NCBI GenBank assembly: GCA_942493275.1
Contig: OW818687.1
Location: forward strand, 2,108,001-2,172,000
DNA: 64,000 bases
DNA from: G942493275 sp942493275
GTDB lineage: Bacteria > Actinomycetota > Coriobacteriia > Anaerosomatales > PHET01
Direction of reading: 5' to 3'
Made by a program: the position numbers and the translations under genes. Shown here one piece after another: positions 1 through 7,245 of the stretch. A model generated the notes under the pieces. It did no database searches, was not told where the DNA came from, and saw nothing but the letters and a program-made list of their open reading frames with translations. Numbering within the stretch: the first letter of the stretch is position 1; every line of letters begins with the position of its first letter.

Positions 1-2
1 CC

Positions 3-422
3 GGGCTCGACGGAGCGAACTCGGCCGAGTTCGACCCGGTCACCGAGCACCCCGTCATCGACCTCATGCGCGACCAGCACGGAATCGAGGACATGGGCGG
101 CACGATGCGTCTGGGCGCCTACCCGTGCAAGGTGGTCGCCGACACCAAGGGCCACGCGGCTTACGGTGAAGAGGTCATCTACGAGCGCCACCGCCACCGC
201 TTCGAGGTCAACAACGCGTACCGTGACCGTCTGGTCGAAGCAGGCCTCATCATCAGCGGCGTCAGCCCTGACGGCAAGCTCGTCGAGATGGTCGAGCTGC
301 CGGACCACCCATGGTTCCTCGGCAACCAGGGACACCCCGAATTCAAGAGCCGTCCCACCCGTCCGGCGCCGCTGTTCCGAGACTTCATCGGCGCAGCGGT
401 CGCGTACAAGAACGGCAGGTAG
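3..422 (+). CDS. pyrG: CTP synthase, C-terminal part (truncated by window edge)
   Basis: This is the last 139 residues of CTP synthase, which aminates UTP to CTP using glutamine and ATP. The frame is open from the window edge. The visible part is the end of the class I glutamine amidotransferase domain, with the HPEF motif encoded at 333-344 supplying the catalytic His and Glu of the Cys-His-Glu triad. The nucleophilic cysteine and the whole synthetase domain lie upstream of the window. The M20 peptidase follows after 9 bases. The product links to the UMP operon further along the window, since CTP synthase uses the UTP derived from it. Confidence 0.93.
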   Translation, partial: GLDGANSAEFDPVTEHPVIDLMRDQHGIEDMGGTMRLGAYPCKVVADTKGHAAYGEEVIYERHRHRFEVNNAYRDRLVEAGLIISGVSPDGKLVEMVELPDHPWFLGNQGHPEFKSRPTRPAPLFRDFIGAAVAYKNGR

Positions 423-431
423 GACGACCTG

Positions 432-1541
432 ATGTCGGACCCGAGGCTGCTCGATACGTTCTTTGACCTCGTTCGGATCGACAGCCCGTCGGGTGCGGAG
501 GCAGGCGTCGCGGCGTACTGCGAGCGCGCTCTCCTCGCGACCGGGTGTACGGTCCGCTACGACGACAGCGCGAAGCTCACCGGCTCCGACGTCGGCAACC
601 TGATCGCCGAATTCCCGGGCACCACCCCCGGCGTTCTCGTGCTCTCGGCGCACATGGATACCGTCGAGCCGTGCACCGGCGTCGAACCGCGCCTGGTCGA
701 TGGAATCGTCGTCTCGATGGGGGAGACCATCCTCGGTGCCGATGACAAAGCGGGCATCGCCGCGGCGATCGAGATGGTGCGCAGGCTCGCCGAGCAAGGT
801 GGCGACTACCCGACCATCCGGTGCATCTTCACGGTGCAGGAAGAGGTCGGACTGCGCGGCGCCAAGGAGCTGTCGGCGGCGGACGTCGAAAGCGACCTGT
901 GCCTCGTGCTCGATGCGGATGGTTCGCCCGGCGGAATCGTGCTTGGCGCGCCCACTCACTACACCTTCTCGGCCGAGTTCCTCGGTCGTGCAGCCCACGC
1001 GGGTGTCTCACCCGAGAAGGGCATCTCGGCGATCTCGATGGCGTCTGCGGCCATCTGCTCGATGGAGCTTGGGCGTCTTGACGAGGTCACCACAGCCAAC
1101 GTTGGGTCCATCGCCGGAGGCGCGGCCACCAACGTCGTGACCGCGAAGGTGACGCTGACCGGCGAGTGTCGCTCGCTGGAGCGCGACAAGGCCGACGCTG
1201 TGCGCGAGCGAATGGACGCGGCGATGCGCGCGGCGGCCGAGGCTGCCGGCGGCACCGTCGACGTCCGCTGGACGCTCGAATACGAGGGGTTCCTCCTGCC
1301 CGATGACTCGCCTGCGGTCGCGCTCGTCGCGGCTGCCTGCAAGGACGCGGGCCTCACTCCCAAGACGTTCACGACCGGAGGCGGAAGCGACGCCAACGTC
1401 ATCGCCGCGCTCGGCGTCCCGACGGTCGCGCTCAGCTGCGGCATGGCGGGCGTGCACGGCACGGACGAACAGATCACCGTCGCCGACCTCGATGCGCTGT
1501 GCGCCCTCGTGCTCGCCGTCGCCCGCCGTATGGCCTCCTGA
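432..1541 (+). CDS. M20 family metallopeptidase (PepT-like)
   Basis: A 369-residue zinc aminopeptidase or deacylase of family M20, closest in layout to PepT-like tripeptidases. Metal and catalytic motifs are visible: HMD at residues 74-76, GADDKAG at 102-108, the EE pair at 137-138, an aspartate near 161, and a GVHGTDE motif near the C-terminus holding the last metal-binding histidine. The region after about residue 175 is the lid/dimerisation domain, starting with the conserved AAHAG. The stop codon overlaps the next start codon (TGATG), so it is probably co-translated with the DUF3866 gene. The substrate cannot be told from sequence: a di- or tripeptide is most likely, but carboxypeptidase G2-like or acyl-amino-acid substrates are possible. 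Confidence 0.88.
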   Translation: MSDPRLLDTFFDLVRIDSPSGAEAGVAAYCERALLATGCTVRYDDSAKLTGSDVGNLIAEFPGTTPGVLVLSAHMDTVEPCTGVEPRLVDGIVVSMGETILGADDKAGIAAAIEMVRRLAEQGGDYPTIRCIFTVQEEVGLRGAKELSAADVESDLCLVLDADGSPGGIVLGAPTHYTFSAEFLGRAAHAGVSPEKGISAISMASAAICSMELGRLDEVTTANVGSIAGGAATNVVTAKVTLTGECRSLERDKADAVRERMDAAMRAAAEAAGGTVDVRWTLEYEGFLLPDDSPAVALVAAACKDAGLTPKTFTTGGGSDANVIAALGVPTVALSCGMAGVHGTDEQITVADLDALCALVLAVARRMAS

Positions 1542-2632
1542 TGCTTCTCGCGTGGGCAACAGTCTCGTCGGTCTCAGGGGCCGCCAGCGGCATCCAGCGG
1601 CTCGATGTCTCCTTCGACGATGGCTCAGAAGGCACGGCGGTCAACTACACCGCGCTCGTCGGTGAGGTGGCCGAGGGGGAGCGCGTGCTTCTCAACGCTA
1701 CCGCTGTCGGGCTCGGACTCGGCACCGGAGGCAGCCACTTCGTGGTGGCCGCCGTGCGTTCGGGTGAGGGTATCGCGCTCGACGCGCCATCCGGCGGCCA
1801 CATCATGAAGATGCGCTACTCGCCGCACCAGCTCGACGTGGTGTCGGTGGAGTCACAGGAGTCGTCGCATCACGCGGCGATGCGACAGGCTACCGACCTG
1901 GCTGGCATGCCAGTGGTGTGCTGCGGGCTCCACAGCCAGGTCCCGCTCGTCGCCGCTGCGGTCAAGCAGGCGGATCCGTCGCTGCGCATCGCGTACGTGA
2001 TGACCGATGAGGCCGCGCTCGCTCTGCCTCTCTCCGACGTGATTCGTGCAAGCGTGGCGGGCGGGCTCATCGACGAGACGATCTCATGCGGGCAGTCGTT
2101 CGGCGGAGGGCTGGAGGCGGTCAACCTCCACTCAGGGCTGCTCGCTGCGCGACACGTCGCTCTCGCCGACGTTGCGATCGTGGCGATCGGGCCCGGCGTC
2201 GTGGGGACGGCCACACCCTTCGGTCACGGTGGCGTCGCCCAGGGCGAGGCCGTCAACGCCGTCGCGGTGCTCGGCGGTCGTCCAGTGGCGTGCTTGCGAG
2301 TCTCGTTCGCGGATGCGCGTGAACGCCACCGCGGCGTCAGCCATCACACGCTCTCGGCGCTCTCTACCATCGCGCTGGCCGGGGCGAGCGTCGCCGTTCC
2401 CTCCTTGCCCGAGCAGTTCGCCGATGCGGTCGACACCGCGCTTGAGGAAGCTGGGATCTGGGACCGACACGCACGCGCCGATGCTTCGGCCGGCCGCACT
2501 GCGCCGCCGGACATGCACGGTGTCGCAGTCACAACGATGGGGCGCGGGTTTGCCGACGACCCGGCGTTCTTCGCTGCCGCGTTCGCGGCGGGCGAAGTGG
2601 CCGCGCGCCTTGCGACCGCCGCCGAGGCCTAG
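1541..2632 (+). CDS. DUF3866 family protein
   Basis: A 363-residue soluble protein that I recognise as DUF3866, a family of unknown function common in Actinobacteria and some Firmicutes. I placed the start at the ATG that overlaps the upstream stop by one base, because translation there is coupled; a longer in-frame start at 1499 would run inside the peptidase gene. The sequence is rich in glycine, alanine and valine, with alternating beta/alpha patterns and a conserved GLGTGGSHFVVA segment near residue 60, suggesting an alpha/beta fold. There is no signal peptide or membrane segment. It ends overlapping the convergent membrane-protein gene by 4 bases. No function can be assigned. Confidence 0.75.
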   Translation: MLLAWATVSSVSGAASGIQRLDVSFDDGSEGTAVNYTALVGEVAEGERVLLNATAVGLGLGTGGSHFVVAAVRSGEGIALDAPSGGHIMKMRYSPHQLDVVSVESQESSHHAAMRQATDLAGMPVVCCGLHSQVPLVAAAVKQADPSLRIAYVMTDEAALALPLSDVIRASVAGGLIDETISCGQSFGGGLEAVNLHSGLLAARHVALADVAIVAIGPGVVGTATPFGHGGVAQGEAVNAVAVLGGRPVACLRVSFADARERHRGVSHHTLSALSTIALAGASVAVPSLPEQFADAVDTALEEAGIWDRHARADASAGRTAPPDMHGVAVTTMGRGFADDPAFFAAAFAAGEVAARLATAAEA

Positions 2633-3711
2633 AGCCGGGCGAGCTCGGATGCGAGCCGCGACCGCTCGGACTCCGGGAAACTGAGACGCGCGATCGCGAG
2701 GGCGAGGACAGCCCCGATGACGGCGTCCGCGATCTTCCCTCCCACGAGCGTGAGGTCGAGGCTGCCGGAGAACGCTCCAACCGCCAGAGAGAACGCCGTG
2801 AACGCGGTGACGTAGGCGCCGTACTCGACCGACCGCATGCTCACCGCCGCAAACAGTACGAGAGCGAGCATCGCGAGCAGCACCGCGCCGGAGGGCGCGA
2901 AGTAGACCGCTGCCGCCGCGAAGGCGGCGCCGACTGCTGTGCCGACCACGAGACGTGCGCCGCGCTGGGTGAGCCTCGGAATGCGCGGGTCGAGAACCGC
3001 GATGGCCGCCGCCGCCATCCATGCAACGTGCGGCCGATCGAGTGCGTACGCGAGCGCGAGCGCGGCGCTCGCGGACACGGCGACGCGGGCGGCGTGCCGG
3101 CCCACGGCTGTGCGCAGCGCCAAGTGGTCGAGGGCGGATCGGCGCAGATGGATAGCGCGGCGCGTGAGCCCCTTGCGCATCGTGCCGTCTTGCTTGAAGG
3201 GGCCGAGTCCCAGTGCCAACGCCCACAGCCCGCCCAGTGCGAGACCCGCAGGGGTGACGAGTCCGGGGTCGACACCCGAAGATGCGACACCGAGCAGCGC
3301 CAGTGCCGTGATCCACGATCCGGTCCGGATTCCGGCCGCTCCGAACTCGGTGAAGAGGCCGCAGCCGAAGATGACGGCAAACGCGTATACGATGCCGGTC
3401 GCGGGGTATGCACCCAGGATATCGCCCAGGGCGAACGCGGCAGCCCCGCCAAAAGTGACGGTCATGATCGCCGCTCCGCGCCGCTGACTTGACCCGCCCG
3501 GATCGACCAGGGCGGCCACCAGTGCCCCCACAGCGAACGGCACAGCGTGGTATAGACGACCGACCGCATAGCCCATGAGCAGGGGAGCATAGAGGGCCAT
3601 GAGCACACGCAGTCCGGGAAGGAGCGAAGCGCGTCCAGCGGCGCTGCGGATGGTGGCGACGGAGGCGTAGGGCACCGAGGTGGTTCGCTCCCTATGCATG
3701 TCGGACTCCAT
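2629..3711 (-). CDS. FUSC-like integral membrane protein
   Basis: A 360-residue membrane protein with about ten hydrophobic segments in two blocks (roughly residues 30-165 and 205-345) around a basic cytoplasmic linker. The second block has the pattern of FUSC/aromatic acid exporter domains: a hydrophobic helix, then HVAWMAAAAIAVLDPRI, then a short loop and RLVVGTAVGAA. FUSC proteins are associated with export of small aromatic acids or similar compounds, but the substrate here is unknown. An AGGAG sequence lies 6-7 bases before the ATG at 3711, which decides the start. It is transcribed divergently from alanine dehydrogenase and is convergent with the DUF3866 gene. Confidence 0.7.
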   Translation of the reverse strand: MESDMHRERTTSVPYASVATIRSAAGRASLLPGLRVLMALYAPLLMGYAVGRLYHAVPFAVGALVAALVDPGGSSQRRGAAIMTVTFGGAAAFALGDILGAYPATGIVYAFAVIFGCGLFTEFGAAGIRTGSWITALALLGVASSGVDPGLVTPAGLALGGLWALALGLGPFKQDGTMRKGLTRRAIHLRRSALDHLALRTAVGRHAARVAVSASAALALAYALDRPHVAWMAAAAIAVLDPRIPRLTQRGARLVVGTAVGAAFAAAAVYFAPSGAVLLAMLALVLFAAVSMRSVEYGAYVTAFTAFSLAVGAFSGSLDLTLVGGKIADAVIGAVLALAIARLSFPESERSRLASELARL

Positions 3712-3739
3712 ACCAGCTCCTGGCGCTGCGCGGATGACT

Positions 3740-3791
3740 ATTGGATAGCATCACTCCCTATGCAGCGACATCCGTTCCTTATACATCCAAT
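3740..3791. repeat. Inverted repeat in the divergent region before ald
   Basis: A 7-bp inverted repeat, ATTGGAT at 3740-3746 and ATCCAAT at 3785-3791, lies in the 187-bp divergent region between the FUSC-like gene and ald. It sits just upstream of the candidate ald -35 element. It could be an operator (for example for an AldR/Lrp-type regulator), but short inverted repeats also arise by chance. Confidence 0.25.
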
Positions 3792-3793
3792 CG

Positions 3794-3821
3794 TTGAAAT
3801 GTGTTGCCTTGGCGTTACACT
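3794..3821 (+). promoter_or_regulatory. Candidate sigma-70 promoter of ald
   Basis: TTGAAA at 3794-3799 and TACACT at 3816-3821 are separated by 16 bp, giving a predicted transcription start near 3828 and a leader of about 70 bases before the TTG start. Both boxes match the housekeeping consensus in four or more positions. This is a prediction from sequence only. Confidence 0.4.
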
Positions 3822-3898
3822 TGAAGGCAGTGTTCAAACGCGGCGGACCATCCGGTGCGACGCGATGCGATCGACCGCCACTACTGGAGGAGGACACC

Positions 3899-5014
3899 TT
3901 GATCGTCGGAGTGCCTAAGGAGATCAAGAACAACGAGTTTCGTGTAGGAATGACCCCGGGCGGAGTTGCCCAGTTCGTTTCGCACGGCCACAGCGTGCTC
4001 GTGGAGAAGAGCGCCGGCGAGGGTTCGTCGTTCACGGACGCCGAGTACGTCGCCGCCGGAGCCGAGATGGTCGACACCGCTGACGAGGTGTTTGCCCGCG
4101 CCGAGATGATCGTCAAGGTCAAGGAGCCCCAGGCTGTCGAGATCGCCCGCCTTCGTGAGGGCCAGATCCTCTACACCTACCTTCACCTCGCTCCCGACCT
4201 GCCTCAGACCGAGGGCCTCGTGAAGTCCGGTGCCGTCTGCATCGCGTACGAGACCGTCGAGCTTCCCAACCGCTCGCTCCCGCTGCTCGCTCCCATGTCT
4301 GAGGTTGCGGGTCGCATGGCCGCGCAGGTCGGCGCGACCTACCTGCAGAAGCCGTTCGGTGGCCGCGGCGTCCTCATGGGCGGCGTCCCCGGCGTTCTCC
4401 CGGCCAAGGTCGTCGTCCTCGGCGGTGGCGTCGTCGGCACCAACGCCGCCTACGTCGCCAAGGGCATGGGCGCCGACGTCACCATCATGGACGTCAACCT
4501 CGACCGCCTGCGCTACCTCGACGAGGTCTGGGGCAACAGCGTGCGCACCCTCTTCTCGTCCAAGTACAACGTCGAGCACATCGTCACCGAGGCCGACCTG
4601 GTCATCGGCGCGGTGCTCCTGCCGGGCGCCAAGACCCCGTACCTGGTCACCCGCGACATGCTCCCGACGATGAAGCCGGGCGCTGTTCTCGTTGACGTGT
4701 CGGTCGACCAGGGCGGCTGCATCGAGACCACCAAGGCCACGACGCACGCCGACCCGACCTACTTCGTCGACGGCGTTCTTCACTACGGCGTCGCCAACAT
4801 GCCGGGTGCGGTGCCCAACACCTCGACGCAGGCCCTCACCAACGCCACGCTGCGCTATGGCCTTGCGATCGCCGACAAGGGCTGGAAGCAGGCTGTGACC
4901 GACGACGCCGCGCTCGCAAAGGGCGTCAACGTGCTCGCCGGCAAGATCGTCTACAAGGAGGTCGCGGACGTTCACGGCCTCGAGTACACCCCGCTGGAGT
5001 CGCTGCTTCACTAA
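3899..5014 (+). CDS. ald: Alanine dehydrogenase
   Basis: A 371-residue NAD-dependent L-alanine dehydrogenase catalysing reversible deamination of alanine to pyruvate and ammonium in the cytoplasm. Length matches the family exactly when started at the TTG at 3899, which has GGAGGAGGA 5-6 bases upstream; the upstream ATG at 3794 lies inside the promoter and would add an unrelated tail. The N-terminus IVGVPKEIKNNEFRVG is diagnostic. Substrate and catalytic residues known from this family are present: Arg15, Lys75 (in KVKEP) and His96 (in LHLAPD). The NAD-binding glycine motif LGGGVVG lies near residue 175. The gene is monocistronic, with a strong hairpin directly downstream. Confidence 0.97.
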   Translation: MIVGVPKEIKNNEFRVGMTPGGVAQFVSHGHSVLVEKSAGEGSSFTDAEYVAAGAEMVDTADEVFARAEMIVKVKEPQAVEIARLREGQILYTYLHLAPDLPQTEGLVKSGAVCIAYETVELPNRSLPLLAPMSEVAGRMAAQVGATYLQKPFGGRGVLMGGVPGVLPAKVVVLGGGVVGTNAAYVAKGMGADVTIMDVNLDRLRYLDEVWGNSVRTLFSSKYNVEHIVTEADLVIGAVLLPGAKTPYLVTRDMLPTMKPGAVLVDVSVDQGGCIETTKATTHADPTYFVDGVLHYGVANMPGAVPNTSTQALTNATLRYGLAIADKGWKQAVTDDAALAKGVNVLAGKIVYKEVADVHGLEYTPLESLLH

Positions 5015-5038
5015 GAGCGCCCCGGAATCGCACTCACG

Positions 5039-5070
5039 AGCGGCCGTCCCGACACCTCGGGGCGGCCGCT
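5039..5070 (+). terminator. Stem-loop terminator after ald
   Basis: A 14-bp stem (AGCGGCCGTCCCGA at 5039-5052 with TCGGGGCGGCCGCT at 5057-5070, one G-T wobble) closes a 4-base loop. It starts 24 bases after the ald stop. There is no real T-run, which is common in high-GC actinobacteria, so termination is inferred from the stem and its position. Confidence 0.6.
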
Positions 5071-5086
5071 TCGCTATCATCGAGTC

Positions 5087-5992
5087 GTGAAGACACTCGT
5101 CGACGAATATCTGGGCTACCTCTCGATCGAGCGGGGCGCTTCGCCCAACACGCTCGCCGCGTACGACCGCGACCTGGGCGAGTACGTCGAGTTCCTCCTG
5201 GCCCGCCGGGTGACCGCGCCCGAGGCCGTGAGCCGCGAGGACGTCACCGCGTGGATAGGCGACCTGCGTACGAGGGGGCTCGCGCCGAGCAGCGTCGAGC
5301 GCAAAGTTGCCGCGATCAAGGGCTTCCACAAGTTCCTCGTCCGAGAAGGTCTCACCGAGAACCATCCCACCGCACGGCTTCCGCTTCCTCGCGTCCCCGA
5401 GCGTCTGCCCGACGTCATATCGGTCGAGCAGGCCGACAAGTTGCTGTCACAGCCGTTTCCGGACGGCCCCGTGGGGCTGCGTGACCGCGCGATGCTCGAG
5501 GTCCTCTACGGGTGCGGTGTGCGAGTGAGCGAGCTGGTCGGACTCGACACGACCGATGTCGATCTCGAGGACGGATTCATCAGGGTCTTCGGGAAGGGGA
5601 GCAAGGAACGGCTCGTGCCCATCGGGGGGTTGGCCGTGACTGCCCTCGATGCGTATTTGAGGCATGGCAGATCGTTTCTGCGGCCCGCTGCCAGCATTCG
5701 GGCCTCCGAGCCCGCGGTGTTCCTGAACAACCGCGGAGGACGGCTCTCCCGGCAGTCCGTCTTCACGTCTGTGAAGCGTTACGGAGCCCGCGTCGGCATC
5801 GAGAACCTGCATCCTCACACGCTGCGCCACTCGTTCGCGACGCACCTTCTCGAGGGCGGCGCGGACCTCAGGGCGCTGCAGGAGATGCTCGGGCACGCAG
5901 ATATTTCCACAACTCAGGTCTATACGCACGTAGATACTCGTCACATACGGGAAGAATACTTATCGACGCACCCGAGAGCGCGGCTGCGCTGA
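5087..5992 (+). CDS. xerD: Tyrosine recombinase XerC/XerD
   Basis: A 301-residue site-specific tyrosine recombinase that resolves chromosome dimers at dif. The N-terminal SAM-like core-binding domain covers about residues 1-85 and the catalytic domain 105-295. All catalytic residues are visible: Arg146 (in GVRVSEL), the lysine in the beta hairpin near 170-173, His244 and Arg247 (in HPHTLRHSFATH), His270 (in LGHADI) and the nucleophile Tyr279. It could be XerC or XerD; the standalone location does not decide. The start is a GTG with no Shine-Dalgarno sequence. A TATCAT box ends 6 bases before it, so the mRNA may be leaderless. The end is followed within 100 bases by the BMP lipoprotein gene. 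Confidence 0.92.
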   Translation: MKTLVDEYLGYLSIERGASPNTLAAYDRDLGEYVEFLLARRVTAPEAVSREDVTAWIGDLRTRGLAPSSVERKVAAIKGFHKFLVREGLTENHPTARLPLPRVPERLPDVISVEQADKLLSQPFPDGPVGLRDRAMLEVLYGCGVRVSELVGLDTTDVDLEDGFIRVFGKGSKERLVPIGGLAVTALDAYLRHGRSFLRPAASIRASEPAVFLNNRGGRLSRQSVFTSVKRYGARVGIENLHPHTLRHSFATHLLEGGADLRALQEMLGHADISTTQVYTHVDTRHIREEYLSTHPRARLR

Positions 5993-6044
5993 TCGGTACG
6001 GATGTGCGGGTCCAATGGTTCGAACGGGGCACGGCCGAGAGGGC

Positions 6045-6082
6045 TAGAATGTATAAGTCCGTTCGTTCCGCGTATAGGAGGG
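6045..6082 (+). promoter_or_regulatory. Possible -10 box and strong ribosome-binding site of the BMP gene
   Basis: TAGAAT at 6045-6050 resembles a -10 element, and AGGAGG at 6076-6081 is a near-perfect Shine-Dalgarno sequence that fixes the GTG start at 6091. The nearest -35-like sequence (TTCGAA at 6019-6024) is 20 bp away, so the promoter call is weak. The ribosome-binding site is sound. Confidence 0.35.
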
Positions 6083-6090
6083 AGATCTCT

Positions 6091-7161
6091 GTGAGATCGA
6101 AGTGGGGCAAGCTCATCGCGGTACTTCTCGGAATGGCGCTTCTCGCAGCACTCGTCACCGGTTGTGGTGGAGAGACCGCTGAGCCCGAGCAGCCGGCCGA
6201 GGAGCCCAAGACCGACGTCAAGGCCGCCATGGTCACCGACGTGGGCGGACTGGGCGATAAGTCGTTCAACGACCTGTCATACGCCGGTCTGCAGCGCGCC
6301 GAGTCAGAACTCGGCACCGAGATCAAGGTTCTCGAGTCCAAGGAGCCCACGGACTACGAGAGCAACATCAACCAGCTTGCGACCGCAGGCTTCGATCCGA
6401 TCTTCGCAGTCGGCTTCCTTATGACCGACACGGTCACCAAGGTCGCTCCGCAGTTCGCTGACGTCAACTTCGGCGGCATCGATATCTTCTTCGATCCGGC
6501 GGACGCCAACGTCATCGGCCTCAACTTCAAGGAGCAGGAGGCGGGCTATCTGGCGGGTATCGTCGCCGGCAAGCTCACCACCATGCCGGACGTCGATGAT
6601 CGCCTGAACGACCAGAAGGTCGTCGGGTTCGTCGGTGGCATGGAGATCCCGCCGGTCCAGAAGTTCCAGGCGGGCTTCATCGCAGGCGTCAAGAAGGTCG
6701 ATCCGACCATCGAGGTCAAGAGCGTCTACACGGGCTCGTTCACGGATCAGCAGAAGGGCCTCGAGGCCGGTAAGAGCCTGATCGAGGGCGGCGCTGACAT
6801 CATCTTCGCCGCTGCTGGTGCGACCGGCACCGGTACCGCCAAGGCCTGCCAGGACAACAAGGCGCTGTTCATCGGCGTCGACGCTGACCAGTACGAGACC
6901 ATTCCGGGCATCGGTGACACGATCCTGACCTCAGCGGTCAAGCGTGTCGACAACGCCGTGTTCGAGACGGTCAAGCGTGCGGTCGACGGCACGATCGCCG
7001 GCGGCGAGAACGTCTTCTTCGGTATCGCCGAGGATGGCGTGGGCTTGGCTCCCTATCACGACTGGGAGACCAAGATGCCGCAGGAGGTCAAGGACGCGGT
7101 AGAGACCGCGCGCCAGGAGGTTGTCGACGGCACCTACACCGTGCCTGAGAGCGTGGAGTAG
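6091..7161 (+). CDS. BMP-family substrate-binding lipoprotein (nucleoside type)
   Basis: A 356-residue lipoprotein of the basic membrane protein/PnrA/Med family, which binds purine nucleosides for ABC import. The signal peptide (residues 1-24) ends in the lipobox LVTGC with the lipidated Cys25. A short acidic linker follows. The binding fold starts with AAMVTDVGGLGDKSFND, the BMP hallmark, and later contains FAVGFLMTD and IFAAAGATGTG. The GTG start is fixed by AGGAGG at 6076-6081; the longer open frame upstream overlaps xerD and is spurious. It is the first gene of a four-gene importer. A perfect 10-bp hairpin separates it from the ATPase gene, which may raise its expression relative to the membrane parts. 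Confidence 0.92.
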   Translation: MRSKWGKLIAVLLGMALLAALVTGCGGETAEPEQPAEEPKTDVKAAMVTDVGGLGDKSFNDLSYAGLQRAESELGTEIKVLESKEPTDYESNINQLATAGFDPIFAVGFLMTDTVTKVAPQFADVNFGGIDIFFDPADANVIGLNFKEQEAGYLAGIVAGKLTTMPDVDDRLNDQKVVGFVGGMEIPPVQKFQAGFIAGVKKVDPTIEVKSVYTGSFTDQQKGLEAGKSLIEGGADIIFAAAGATGTGTAKACQDNKALFIGVDADQYETIPGIGDTILTSAVKRVDNAVFETVKRAVDGTIAGGENVFFGIAEDGVGLAPYHDWETKMPQEVKDAVETARQEVVDGTYTVPESVE

Positions 7162-7182
7162 TACCCGCAACCTGTCGGAGTG

Positions 7183-7216
7183 TTCCGGAGGGTGTCGAGT
7201 CAGGCGCCCTCCGGAA
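7183..7216 (+). terminator. Intercistronic stem-loop between binding protein and ATPase
   Basis: A perfect 10-bp inverted repeat, TTCCGGAGGG at 7183-7192 and CCCTCCGGAA at 7207-7216, with a 14-base loop and no T-run after it. In ABC importers such stems typically stabilise the binding-protein mRNA or partly terminate transcription. Its position argues that the ATPase starts at 7246, not at the GTG at 7180. Confidence 0.55.
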
Positions 7217-7245
7217 CCCCCTTCGAGCCGATAACGGGAGCCTCG

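Noticed and set aside
2132..3316. A 394-codon minus-strand frame across DUF3866 and the FUSC-like gene
   Set aside because: It crosses two well-supported genes in another frame, and its composition is an Arg/Gly/Pro-rich shadow.
3881..5365. A 494-codon frame antisense to ald
   Set aside because: It is the complementary frame of alanine dehydrogenase and xerD codons and has no recognisable domain.
5512..6090. A 5' extension of the BMP lipoprotein frame through xerD
   Set aside because: The extension lies in another frame of xerD. The signal peptide and lipobox start at 6091, where AGGAGG stands upstream.
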